Assembly (NCBI GenBank): GCA_036927565.1
Contig: JAYESD010000001.1
Coordinates: forward strand, 109,101,110 to 109,165,109
Length of the DNA stretch: 64,000 bases
Direction of reading: 5' to 3'
From: Tuctoria greenei
Lineage: Eukaryota > Streptophyta > Magnoliopsida > Poales > Poaceae
A program made the position numbers and the translations under genes. Below, piece by piece: positions 48,364-60,130 of the stretch; position 1 is the first letter of the stretch, and every line of letters starts with the position of its first letter. Below the pieces are notes generated by a model. The model was not told where the DNA came from. It searched no databases and saw nothing but the letters and a program-made list of their open reading frames with translations.

Positions 48364-49239
48364 TGTCGGTACCCTGGGTACCGTATACCCCTTGAGATTG
48401 CAAAGATCTTAAGGAAATGTCATCTACTTGATTTGAAGACCTTCGGAGGCCCACATGTCAGACATAACCGGACCCGCTTCCCCAATATGGTTAGTCCCAG
48501 AGTCGCCACGTGTACCATCAGATTGGAGCTACCGCCCACAAGGGGGAAGCTCTAGGCTATGTGCCATAACGGCACCCCCGGACCTAACCCTGGTCTGAGG
48601 GAAGCTCCGGAACTGACACGTGTCTGGTGGCACCGGACCTATCTGTTCCCCATAGTATGCTTCGGAGCTGCCACGCGTCCAACCGTCGGATCTTCAGCCT
48701 CAAACCTCCGGTAGACTCCATAATGGCTTCGGATCTTCGAAGAGGAATCAAGGACTTCAAGACCCGATTAAGTGTCATTAATACTATATTAATGACACAC
48801 GATCGGACGACCTTAATTACCAGTAACGGTGGTGTCAAAGCCCGTAACTCGGTCATTAAGGGTAATTAAGAGCATCAAATGTGTATCAATATTAGTAACC
48901 GTCGGGGCCACATGTCGGGCCAGGCCAACTTGTAACGGCCTGTCCTTATACTATAAAAGGACAGGACGATGATACATAGGGGACGGATCTAACCTGCTCT
49001 GATCTGATCACGCAATCTCAACTCATGTCACCTGAGTTGAGTTCATACATCCAATACAACACCAACACACCCCGTGTAGTAGGGTATTACGCTCAGGCGG
49101 CCCGAACCACATAAATCTTCGTGTCTCCTGTGTCATATTACACTTCACCTTCTTGAATATCCACGTGCCGACACCGAACTTCAAACTCCGCAAACACTTT
49201 AGTAGTGTAGGGAGATCTGCCGGATCAAAACCACCGACA
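48364..49239 (+). repeat. 3' LTR of G1
   Basis: Starts TGTCGGTACCC, ends CCACCGACA, and is followed by TGTGC. The match to 36168-37037 is close over the full length. The TATA hairpin is kept near 48933-48963. Confidence 0.92.
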
Positions 49240-51228
49240 TGTGCCTTTCGAATCCCAGGGCAGTCCCACCACTAATGCAAACCCAAACGACTCCCATTCC
49301 CTGAGCCTTCCAAATGATCTGAATGATACTGGCAATACACTAATTAATCAGCTAAGCCGCACCCATACTTGGCCTTGTGGTGGCACTGTTGTCCTGGCTT
49401 ATACTTGCATGATCTGGTCCTTAGATCTAAGTCAAGCGAACCACCATCTCATCCAACCAAGTCCGCAACCCATGCTTGCTTAGATCACCCCAGTTCCATG
49501 TTACTTAAGTCATCATTGTCATCAATTAACATAGTCGATACGTATATTGGTTCATAGTGAGTCATTTGGTTATTTCCAATCCCAATTAAGCAAAGCGAAG
49601 CAAAACTGGAAAATACCCTTCCCGAGTCTCTACAATATATCCCAAGTGACAAGGGTGGTAAAAAATGTCTAGTAAACACCTATCATAGGTTTCCCATCAA
49701 CTTGACACAAGCATGCAATTTTGCAAAGAAAACACTTGAAAACCGGATCAAAATGATCAAGGACACCTGCCTCGCTCTTGTGGCTGGTTTGGATCAATAG
49801 CTTCGATGTTCTGGTACTGAAGATCCTCATAAGCACCCCAGAGCGTTACCTTCTATTCCGCGTAACAACCATGCAAAACAAGCATTACAATCATAAATGC
49901 TCATATAGTACTCAATATGTCATGATATGTATGAATGATGCAATTATGTGGTAATGCATGTTATTAGATTGCTATTATTGCATACTATCTAGTTAAAATT
50001 AAGTTTTACATGTTAGAGCAAGTTTCGAGTCATTACTGAGAAAGTTGGGGAAGTTCCAGGAATTCCAGAATTGAAGGAACGGACTAGTCCGCACCGGACC
50101 GGACAAGTCCGCTATGACTAGGGTGTCTGCGAATATCCAATTAGAGCATAGTTTGAGTTAAGTATGGAACAAAAATTTGTGTAGGAAAGATGGATCTAAC
50201 ATATTTACTGTGAATTCAAGGGTTCCCTAGTCAGAGAATAGGTGAAACGCGAGAACTCGACATCTAGATCGATGAAGACGAAGAATTGGTGAAGAAGAAC
50301 ATTGACATCGAAGAATTGGTGAGTAAGATCGCAGTAGCGAGGACAATCTCGTTTGATCCTCCTTCTTCCTTCTCCACCTCTTCCTCTTACTCTTCCTACC
50401 TTGTGGTGAACTCCTCTTGATTGCGGCTCACGGCGTGAGAGGGGCTAAGGGTTTCTCAAACGTGGCAAAGTGGTGAGAGGTGGGTGGTGGGGTGTTTATA
50501 TAGAGGGAGAGGTGGTAGGTTTAGTGTGGAATCCAAGTATAAGGCTGTGGGAACAAGTAGAGGCCTTGGTGGGGTCCCACATGGGCTCCTCAGAGGTGGG
50601 GCGCGACGTTCTTGGGCCCAATTAAGGCAATTATCCAATAACTCATTGTGGAGGAAAAAATACAATTCGAGTTGAAACCCTACACACCGGACTAGTCTGT
50701 AGTGTGGCCGAACAAGTCTAATCGGGTACAGAAAGTTCAATGGATAAGTCTAGTGCAATGCCATACAAGTCTGTTCAAGATCAAAAGGTCTACCAGACAA
50801 ATCTTGTGTCAAGCAACACAAATCTGGTATCAAGCCGGACAAGTCCGGGGTTGTCCAGTATCAAACCAAGACCAAGTGTTTGGGAGTTCCCAGCAGCAAT
50901 CATCGTACTGGTCCGTATATGCAACGGACAAGTTCGGACTGGAACACAAACAAGACCAGATTAGTCCGTAAAAATTACAGACAAGTCCAAAGGACATCAA
51001 AAATGACTCCCCGACCAATCCGTAGAAATAATCGGATAAATTTGGGGAACAACAGTAGCTACATCGGACTAGTCCGGAGTCCAATCCGTACAAGTCCGTA
51101 CTAAGCCACGTTTTTAATTGTTGTTTTGGTCCTAATTAATTTTAATTGTGTTCCTTTTTGTTTTGTATCATGTTAAACATGTATAACAGTGAATTCAATG
51201 CATGATGTATGAAAATGAGGGTGTTACA
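49240..51228 (-). repeat. G2 3' LTR, inner part (starts with G1 target duplication)
   Basis: TGTGC at 49240-49244 is the second copy of the G1 target duplication. The LTR continues to GTGTTACA at 51228. It holds dense GGACTAGTCCG, GGACAAGTCCG and CCGGACAAG words at 50080-50130 and 50680-51095. The section 50572-51228 is homologous to 53052-53685. No gene seen; the ORFs at 49241-49679 and 50456-51104 are chance frames. Confidence 0.75.
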
Positions 51229-52427
51229 AACCTACCCCCTTAAAATGAATCTCGCCATCGAGATTCGACGTAAAAGGAAAAAGACAGGTAAATTCTTTAC
51301 TAAAATTCTCTTCTCGCTCCCAAGTTGCTTCAGATTCTGTATGATGCTTCCACTGTACTTTGCACACTCGAATCACCTTGTTCCTTGTGACTCTCTCCTT
51401 TGTTTCCAAGATTTTGACCTGTTGCTCGGCATAAGTCAAATCTGTCTCTATCTCCAATTCATCAATGGGTACTTGTTCTTCCGGTACCCTAAAGCAGTTC
51501 TTGAGCTGAGAAACATGAAATACATCATGAACATTAGAAAGTCTTGCTAGCATCTCCAACTTATATGCCACTTCTCCACGTTTGTACGAAATATTGAATG
51601 GTCCAATATAGCGAGGTGCTAACTTGCCTTTGGCATTAAATTGCTTATGACCTCGCATAGGTGACACTTTTAGGTACACGAAGTCTCCAGCTTCAAAGCC
51701 AGATTTCTTTGCTGATTATCTGCATAATTTTTTTGCCGTGACTAAGTGGCCCTTAGGTTCTCACGTTTCATTTGAACCTGCCTTTCAGTATCTTGTAACA
51801 CATCAGGTCCAAATACTTGGTTCTCTCCTGTTTCATTCAAAAATAGAGGTGTCCCACACTTCCTTACAATGCTTCAAAAGGTGACATTCTCAAGCTGGCT
51901 TGGTAACTATTCTTATATGAGAATTCAACATATGGAAAGCTCTTGTACCAACTACATCCATGTTTCAAAGCACAAGCTCTCAACTTATATTCATAATATT
52001 TGGTTTGTCCTCTCGGTTTACCCATCGATCTGTGGGTGATATGCTGAGCCGACATTTAACCTGGTACTCATAGCTTTATGCAGTTTCTCCTGGAACCTAG
52101 AGGTGAATTAAGAACATCGGTCAGACACTATTTTCTTTGAAACTCTATGTCGGCATACAATATTCTCCATGTACAACCCGTCTAGCTGTGTTGCAGTGTA
52201 TTTTGTCTGGATAGGAATAAAGTGAGAAGATTTTGTCAACCGATCAACAATAACCCATATAGAGTCATATCCGGAATGGATACGTGGTAATCCAACTATG
52301 AAGTCCATACCAATTTCTTCCCACTTCCACTCCGGAACATTCAATGGCTGCAATAGTTCAGCTAGCTTTTGATGTTCAACCTTCACTCGTTGACACATGT
52401 CACATAAGGCAACATATGTAGCTATGT
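51229..52427 (-). pseudogene. pol: G2 integrase C-terminal half with chromodomain (broken)
   Basis: From the breakpoint leftward: CQRVKVEHQK and WKWEEIGMDFIVGLPR (first catalytic Asp) in 52398-52108, KKIVSDR (second Asp region), then 52055-51864 (YVEFSYKNSYQASLRMSPFEAL). Next is 51679-51224 with LAPRYIGPFNISYKRGEVAYKLEM, HVSQLKNC and a chromodomain (KVQWKHHTESEATWEREENF). Frames break near 52100 and 51860-51680. The stop overlaps the LTR start. The chromodomain is the part that guides chromoviruses to chromatin. The upstream half of pol is missing. Confidence 0.87.
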
Positions 52428-53051
52428 TTTGATCTCAAGCAACACCTGCACATGAACAAACAACCAATTCTTTTGAGCACAAGTCCTCGACTTGACTCAT
52501 GTTAGTCTGATAACCACAACACCTTACATGAGCACCTCAAGTAAGCATGTTGCAAACCACAGTAATGTTTAACCACCATAATCAGCCAAAACACATCAAA
52601 AACTTAGTGCAAAAAATACTAAGAAAATCTTCCCATAAGTGTAAAGAAAGTTTAAAATACTGGAAGTTAAAAGCAGAACCATTGCAATCTTGCACCGGAC
52701 CTTGCCAAAGCTAACCAGACCTTGATCCGAACCTAGCCAAAGCTAACGGGCCTTACCCTGGACCCTGCCAAAGCTAACCGGACCTTGCGCCAAACATAGC
52801 TAAAGTTTGTTGGACCTTGCACCGAACCTACCCAAAACATGCCGGACTTAACGTCGGACCTTGCCAGAGCTACCCAAAACAAGTCGGACTTATTGTCAGA
52901 CCTTGCCATAGCTACACAAAACATGACGAACCTATTGTCGGACCTTGTCGGAGCTCGGACCTACAGTCCGACCTTGTTGAAAAGAGAGTTTTGGCAATAT
53001 TCAAAACTTGTATCGTAATAGCCAATGTATTCAGCACACATCGGCCTCACA
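52428..53051 (-). repeat. Copia LTR fragment (A/B/C family) between G2 and G3
   Basis: Minus strand: an intact start TGTGAGGCC at 53051, a short-word array at about 52690-52975, then a cut at 52428 in the middle of the LTR. The cut joins G2 integrase at a shared word (TATGT/CATGT), pointing to microhomology-mediated deletion rather than transposition. The intact end abuts G3 LTR sequence. Confidence 0.8.
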
Positions 53052-53685
53052 GGTCCCACTTGGTCTCCTCAAGGGTGGAGCCTCACGTTCTTGGGCCCAA
53101 TTAAGGCAATTACCCAATAACTCATTGTGGAGGAAAAAATAGATTCCAAGTCCAAATCCCAGACACGGGACTAGTTCGTCGTGTGGCCGGACAAGTCCGA
53201 TCAGTTACAGAAAGTTCAACGGATAAGTCCGGTGCAATACCGGACAAGTCCACTCAAGATCAGAGGGTCAATTGGACAAATCTGTAGTCAAGCCGGACAA
53301 GTCCGGGGTTGTCCAGTATCTAATCCAGACAAAGTTTTTGGGAGTTCCCAGAAGCGATCATCGAACTAGTCCATATATGCAACAAACTAGTCCAGACGAG
53401 AACAGAAACAAAACCTGATTAGTTCGTAAAAATTAACAGAAAAGTCTGGAGGATATCGGAAATGATTTTCAGACCAGTCTGTAGCAATAATCGGATAAGT
53501 CTGAGGAACAGTGGTAGCTAAATCGGACTAGTCCAGAGTCCATCCGTACAAGTTCGTACTAAGTCAGGTTTTTAATTGTTGTTTTTGTCCTAATTCATTT
53601 TAATTTTTTTCCTTTTTGTGTTGTATCATGTTGAACATGTATAAGAGTGAATACAATGCATGATGAATGAAAATTAGGGTGTACA
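53052..53685 (-). repeat. G3 3' LTR (partial)
   Basis: Ends GTGTACA at 53685, having lost two bases of the GTGTTACA seen in G2. It carries the same GGACAAGTCCGG and ACTAGTCC array (53158-53560). A 20-base duplicate present in G2 near 50803-50830 is absent here. Confidence 0.78.
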
Positions 53686-56599
53686 AACCTACCCTCCTTA
53701 AAATGAATCTTGCCCTCGAGATTCGTAATAGAAGGAAAAAGACAGGGTATTCTTTATTGAGATCATCTTCTTGCTCCCAGGTTGCTTCAGATTCTAAATG
53801 ATGCTTCCATTGTACTTTGCACCATCGAATCACCTTGTTCCTTGTGACTCTCTCCTTTGTTTCCATGATTTTGACCAGTTGCTCAGCATAAGTCAAATCT
53901 GCCTCTAGCTCCAATTCATCCATGGATACTTGTTCTTCTAGTACCCTTAAACACTTGTTGAGCTGAGAATCATGGAATACATCATGAACGTCAGAAAGTA
54001 TTGTTGGCATCTCCAACTTATATGACACTTCTCCACGTTTGTCCAAAATTTTGAATGGTCTAATATAGCAAGGTGCCAACTTGCCTTTGACATTAAATCA
54101 CTTATGACCTTGCATTGGTGAAACTTTTAGGTACACTAAGTCTCCAACTTCAAAAGCCAGATTTCATTGCCGATTATCCACATAGCCTTTTTGTCGTGAC
54201 TGAGCGGCCCTTAGGTTCTCACGTATCATTTGAAGCTGCCTTTCAACATCTTGTAACACATCAGGTCAAAATACTTGGTTCTCTCTTATAACAATTCCTT
54301 TCATAGAATGCTTCAAAAGGTGACATTCTCAAGCTGGCTTGGTAACTATTGTTATATGAGGATTCAGCATATGGCAAGCCCTTGGACCAACTACATCCAT
54401 GTTTCAAAGCACAAGCTCTCAACATATCTTCTAATATTTGGTTTGTCCTCTCGATTTGCTCATTGGTCTATGGATGATATGCTAAGCTGAAATTTAACCT
54501 GGTACCCTTAGCTTCATGCAGTTTCTTCCAGAACCTAGAGGTGTATTGAGAGTCTCGGTCAGACACTATTTTCTTCGAATCTCTATGTCGCCATACAATA
54601 TTCTCCATGTACAACCCGGCTAGCTGTGTCGAAGTGTATCTGGTTTTGACAGGAATAAAGTGAGCAGATTTTGTCAATCGATCCACAATAATCCATATAG
54701 AGTCATATCTGGACTAGGGACATGGTAATCTGACTATGAAGTCCATACCAATATCTTCCCACTTCCACTCCGGAACCTTCAATGGCAGCAATAGTCCAGC
54801 TGGCCTTGGATGCTCAGTCTTCACTCGTTGACACATGTCACATAAGGCAACATATGTAGCTATGTCCTTCTTCATCCCATCCCACCAGTAGCACGTCTTC
54901 AAGTTTTTGTACATCTTCGTACAACTGGGATGGATGGAATAAAGTGAGTCATGTGCCTCCTTCAATATCGTCTCCCGGATATGCTTCACATTAGGAACGA
55001 CAATTCATTTCCCAAGCCAGAGTGTACCATGATCATCTTCATCAAACCTCCATTCTCTCCCTTCTTTGATCCTTTCCTTGATCTCTTGGATCTTCTCATC
55101 CTTGGTTTGGCCTTCTCATATTTCTTGTTCTAATGTTGGTTTACTTCCATTATTTCCATATTATTCATGAATCCAAGATGCAACCGTTCAAACTCCTTAC
55201 ATAACTCAGATTGTAAATTCCGAATCGTGAGTTGCTGGCTTACCCCTTTTCAACTTAAAGCATCCACCACTACATTGGCCTTTCCTGGGTGATAGTTGAT
55301 TCCCATGTCGTGATCCTTAATGAGCTCCAACCATCTTCATTGCCTCAAATTCATATCCATTTGCGTGAATATGTACTTGAGGCCTTTGTGATTCGTGTAA
55401 GTCTCACATCTATGGCCAAGGATGTAGTGTCTCCATGTGTTTAAAGCATGCACTACGACTGCAAGTTCGAGATCATGCGTAGGATAATTCTACCCATGTT
55501 TCTTCAATTGCCTCAATGCATATGCTACCACTTGGCCTTCTTCCATAAGCACACATCCAAGCCCTGTTCTTGAAGCATCACAATATATATCAAAGCTCTT
55601 GCTCACATCTGGCAATACCAGCACTGGTGCGGTTGTTAACATTTACTTTAGCTCCTCAAAATTGTCTTGACAAGCTTAAGTCCATTGGAATGCCCTTCCT
55701 TCATTAATAATTCGGTCATGGGCTTTGCTATTTTGGAGAAATCTTTGATGAATCGACTGTAATATCTGGCAACTCCGAGAAAACTCCGAATTTCCTTTAC
55801 ATTTTGTGGTAGCTCCCACTTCAACACATCTCTCACCTTTCCTGTGTCAACCGATACTCCTCCTCCAGAGATGATATGTCCCAAAAACAATACTTCCCGT
55901 AACCAAAACTGGCACTTGCTGAATTTAGCATACAACTGGTGTTGTTGCAATTTTTGCAATGTGAGCCTTAAATGCTCTTCATGCTCTTCTTCACTTCTCG
56001 AGTACCTCTATTTCTCTATAAAAAGAAATATGACCAAGAGTGTATCATAATGTCATTGATGAACACCACGATGAACTTATCCCAAGTACTCCATGAATAC
56101 CTTATTTCATGAGGTACATGAAGTGTGCAGGTGCATTTCTTAATCCAAACGACATAACGGTGTACTCATAGGATCCATACCGTGTCCGAAAAGCCATTTT
56201 GGGTATATTTGACTATCTAATATTCATTTGGAGGTATCCTAACTGTAGGTCAATTTTGGAGAAAACATAGGCGCCCTTCATTTGGTCGAACAAATCGTTT
56301 ATGCGGGGTAGCGAGTACTTGTTCTTGATCATCACCTCATTAAGAGACCTATAGTCCACACACACCCTCTAGGTTTCAACCTTCTTATCTAAGAAGAGCA
56401 CTAGTGCTTCCCATGGTGACAAGCTTGGGTCTATAAAATCCTTCTCTAGCTGCTCTTAAATTTGCTTCTTGAGCTCTGCTAATTCCTTAGGAGGCATCCT
56501 ATACGGCCTTTAAGCTATAGGTGCAGTTCTAGGTATTAAATCAATGGCAAACTCAATGGCACGATCAGGTGGCATACTTGACAACTCGTCCGGAAACAC
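53686..56599 (-). pseudogene. pol: G3 pol: RT, RNase H, integrase, chromodomain (broken)
   Basis: From the right: RT N-terminal region near 56580-56300; the palm motif near 56061-56052 reads FIND in place of FIDD, so the first catalytic Asp is changed to Asn; RT thumb at 55959-55648 (FLGHIISGGGVSVDTGKV, RSFLGVARYYSRFIKDFS); RNase H region 55620-55250; integrase zinc and core at 54989-54714 (HDSLYSIHPSCTKMYKNLK, CDMCQRVK, WEDIGMDFIV) and 54686-54468 (VDRLTKSAHFIP-type block, VSDRDSQYTSRFW); C-terminus and chromodomain at 54079-53600. Stops and frameshifts separate all pieces. Confidence 0.87.
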
Positions 56600-57610
56600 T
56601 GTGAGACCTATCTGCTGAATACATAGGCAATTATGTTAAACGTGTAGGTTTACATGCAAGGTGTTGAACATATTTCAGAAACACACTTCACACTGTCTGA
56701 ACTTCTGCTGCACGTGTTTCTCGTTCTGGAATGTCCAAACTTTTTTTTATACTGCATAGCGGCTGTTTTGGACTGTCCGAACTTTCTATGTGCAGAAATA
56801 ATCATGTGGCTGCTATGTTTTTCATTTATAATGTTTAAAACTTGCTTTACACTTACGAGAATATTTGCTTAGTACTTTTGGACTATGTTTTGGATGTGTT
56901 TTGGCTGATCATGCTTATGTGAGGTGCTCATGTGAGGTGTTGTGGTTTTCAAACTAACAACAGTCAAGTTGAGGACTTGTGCTCGGAAGAATTGGTTGTT
57001 TGCTCATGTGCAGGTGTTGCTTGAGGTCAAGACATGTCTGGTGACGGGATCCATTGAACTAGACTTAGGGAGAAGATGAGGTTCAACAACCAAGTTCGAG
57101 AGGAATTGTGGTTGAGTTGATCGGGAGGTCACACAACATGTTTGGGTCAAGAACAATGCATATGAAGGTATCGTGTACATTGTTGGAAGGTGTTTGCACG
57201 TGTGCAAGGAGTGAATGGACGTGTCAACATGGTTCCAAGATGCGATGAAGAGAAGTGGACGTAAACAATTGGTCAATAATGTCCAACCGGCTGGATTATG
57301 CCTCAGGCTACAACTGAGGTGGTTATGGTTCGATTATGTAAAGTTTCGAGTTTGCTTTGGTTAGCTTTCGCATGGGTCACGAAGTTGAGTTTTTTTAGGA
57401 ATGTTTAGGCCGTTCCTAAGGTGTTTGGAATTCTTAAGATTGCTTCTATCCGCGTATAGAAGAGTCTTGAGCAGTTATGGAATGTTTCGGTTGAAACTGA
57501 GTAGGATTAGAGTCCTAGTTTGGATTGGGTTGACCTTAGGTCTGGTTATAAAAGGAAGAGAGGCCAGAGCTCGTGTAGTGACCACATTGGGCTGTTTATC
57601 TTGTGTTTCA
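56600..57610 (+). repeat. Copia LTR piece (A/B/C family) with a different U3 array
   Basis: Starts TGTGAGACCTATCTGCTGAATAC at 56600 inside G3 pol. The downstream half (from about 56830) matches the LTRs of A and C. The upstream part (56650-56790) lacks the AGCTCCG array and instead has CTGTCTGAACTT, ATGTCCAAACTT and CTGTCCGAACTT words. It is cut at 57610 by the LTR of C, which inserted in the opposite direction. Confidence 0.78.
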
Positions 57611-59230
57611 TGTAGGTTCGAAGAGCACATGTAAAGCTACCAGAGGGGGGTGAATGGTAGATTAAAACTTTTCAGCGGAAGCAACAAAACACCCCTTAGC
57701 ATAAAACTGATCTGTTAAAGAAACCGTGTGTGCCACTAATATAAAATTTCTCAACTGTGAAAAACTAGTATAGATTGTAGAGAATCATTTCACAAAGACG
57801 ACACAACAAGAATCACAAAAATCCATCGAGAGAAACTCAAGTTGCGATCAAAAGATCGAACGAAGGTCAATCTGTCCTACCCGAGATAAAACAGTTCTGG
57901 AATACTACAAAGAAACTAATGTAGATCAGAAACCACAGATTCAATGACCGTGAAATTTTCACAGATAATAGAAAATTAAGTTGTGAAGACAACCCAAAAA
58001 TAATGACGTCAATCGGATATGTAAAACTCGAGTTATGATAAAAGTACCGAAGCAACATAGTGATGTGCAGAAACTCGACGAGTAAGACTTGAAGAAAACA
58101 AGTCGGACGAACAGGCACTAAAGCTCCTTTAGACTACAATTTTTATTAATCAAAACTTACAAGGAACAGCCCCAAAGTTGACTACCACAAGCTCTGTCCT
58201 CCCTTGCTTATATAACCAGCCCTTAGGCCAACCCAAACCTAATTAGAACTCTAATCCTAATCAATCATGAATCGAAACTTTCCCTAACTCCTCAAGAGTC
58301 TTCTATGCGCAGATAGAAGCAATCTTAAAACTTCCAAACACCTTAGGAATGTATCCCACGTTCCACAACTCAAATTCGAGACCCATACAAAATCCTATCA
58401 TAACCAACTCAAAACTTTCCGTATTTGAGTCAAACATGACTCAACCGCAGCCTGAGTCCATAACCTAGTTGGTTGGACCTTTCCGACCAATTCTTTACAT
58501 CCACATCTCTTCATCACACCTCAGAACCATATATCCACGTCCATGCACTCCTTGCACACATACAAAACATCTTCTGATGATGTCCATGATACATTCATAT
58601 GCATTGTTCTTGATTCAAACATGTTGCACAACCTCCCGATCAACTCAACCACAATTCCCCCCGAACTTGGTTGTTGAACCTCATCTTCTCCCTAAGACTA
58701 GTTCAATGGATCCCGTCACCAGCAATGTCATGAACTCAAGCAACACCTGCACATGAATAAACAACCAATACTTCCGAGCACAAGTCCTCAACTTGACTCT
58801 CGTTAGTTCCGAAACCACAACACCTTACATGAGCACCTCACATAAGCATGTTGCAAACCTTAGCAAAAAGGTGTCAACCATAACAACCAAAACACACCAA
58901 TAACTTAGTAAAAGAATACTAAGAAAACTTTCCATAATCCAAAAAGATAGTTCAAAACATTGCAAATTAAAAGCAGAACACTGCGATCAAGCTCCAAACC
59001 TTGCCAAAGCTAACCAGACCTTGAACCGGGGCTTACCAAAGCTAGCAGGACCTAGCGCTGGAACTTACCAAAGCTAGTCAGACCTAGCGCCAGAGCTAAC
59101 CAAAGCTAGTCAGACCTATACAAAGAAGTTGGACCTTCCCGGAGCTCAGACCTTGATGATAAAGGTGTTTTGATAGTATTCAAAACTTTTATCGCCATAG
59201 CCAATGTATTCAGCACACATAGGTCTCACA
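57611..59230 (-). repeat. 3' LTR of element C
   Basis: The minus strand starts TGTGAGACC at 59230 and ends CGAACCTACA at 57611. TATATAAG lies at 58214-58207. The short-word array is only about 175 bases (58985-59160), against about 300 in A and 370 in B. Confidence 0.9.
58207..58214 (-). promoter_or_regulatory. TATA box in LTR of element C
   Basis: TATATAAG on the minus strand, at the same LTR position as in A and B. In a 3' LTR it could drive read-out toward 57610. Confidence 0.65.
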
Positions 59231-60130
59231 ATCTCCCCCTTGATGAATGCATTGGCAACACAACTTAAAATTCGAACATTGGCATGAAAAGTTTTGAAAA
59301 CAATTTCTCCTAATTTTTGAAAATCAAATGAGATAGGAATAAATTTCTAACCCTTGCATACTTCTCCCCCTTTGACAATGTATTCAACAAGATACAAAAG
59401 AGAACTTTAATTTGTTATGAGCACATTATAACATATACATATAAAACAAAGCTCATCTAAGTCATACTATCAAGTAACTTACATTATCACAACAATGAGA
59501 TACATAAAGTAGTGTAAGTCATGCTAGAAATCAAATGTAATTTTCAATTTAAGCAAGTCATGATCTCACAAACTTAACTATTTCAAGACCTAAAAGCATG
59601 ACACTTGTTGCTGCACATATTTTTAACATATGACATTTGCAAGAGATTATATGCCGCATCTGCCTTATTGTAACCAACCAAGCCGAGCCTATGTCATTTG
59701 ACAATCAGAAGCTTAAGCACATGGTTTTGGTCATACACTACTTCTTCCAAGTTCATATCTAAGTGCAATGATAAGCCATCTCAAAAAAAGAAGTGCGACG
59801 AATGCATATTCTCTTGATCTTTTCTCAATATATATTTGTTTATAAAACTCAACATGTGAGTTGATTACTTGATTAATTCACTATTATTAAAAGCACTTGA
59901 GATCATGCAACAATTTTCAAAATAGCAAGAAAGTTCGATCATGACCAGATTTAGTTTAAGTAATTATTCCAATTACTAGTCATGGCAAAAACAACAAAAT
60001 GTATAACATGAGTAATGTAGTAAGAACTTTCAGCATGTATAAGGAATCACAAAGTCATATATGTGTGAAATGTTATGCTCATATTATTTTAAGTTTAGAT
60101 TCACACCTAGACTTCCCAAGTTTCAAAACT
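59231..60130 (-). other. 3' UTR of element C with several polypurine tracts
   Basis: No gene. Minus-strand purine runs lie at 59241-59231 (touching the LTR), about 59374-59363, and a decayed one near 60142-60131 just after pol. The layout is the same as in B. Confidence 0.75.

Larger units (their letters stand above)
36168..49239 (+). mobile_element. Tat-type Ty3/gypsy element G1 (complete, mutated)
   Basis: 13.07 kb with LTRs of 870 and 876 bp, a perfect target duplication, PBS, gag-PR, RT-RH, a second (archaeal-type) RNase H, IN without chromodomain, a 5-kb 3' region with an antisense gene, and a PPT. The second RNase H plus a long 3' region with antisense coding are known traits of the Tat lineage (Grande/RIRE2/Retand relatives). 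LTRs differ by about 30 substitutions, mostly transitions, plus a 6-bp indel, so it is the youngest element here. One frameshift and about a dozen stops disable gag-pol. Confidence 0.92.
35238..52427 (-). mobile_element. Tekay-like chromovirus G2 (3' LTR and integrase only)
   Basis: With the G1 insertion removed, the minus strand has an LTR of about 2.9 kb with termini TGTAACACCC (51228) and GGGTGTCACA (35238), a PPT beside 51229, and the integrase C-terminus with chromodomain. The internal region breaks at 52427, at a short shared word with a copia LTR. No RT or gag of this copy remains. It inserted into integrase of E; the 5 bases before it are GTAAT, but the partner copy is not in the window. 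Confidence 0.75.
53052..56599 (-). mobile_element. Tekay-like chromovirus G3 (3' LTR part, IN, RT)
   Basis: Same family as G2: the LTR part 53052-53685 matches 50572-51228, and the integrase and chromodomain wording is nearly the same. Pol is read from 56599 down to 53686 with many breaks. The outer LTR is missing because the copia LTR fragment meets it at 53051, and the upstream end is cut by the plus-strand copia LTR at 56600. Confidence 0.82.
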
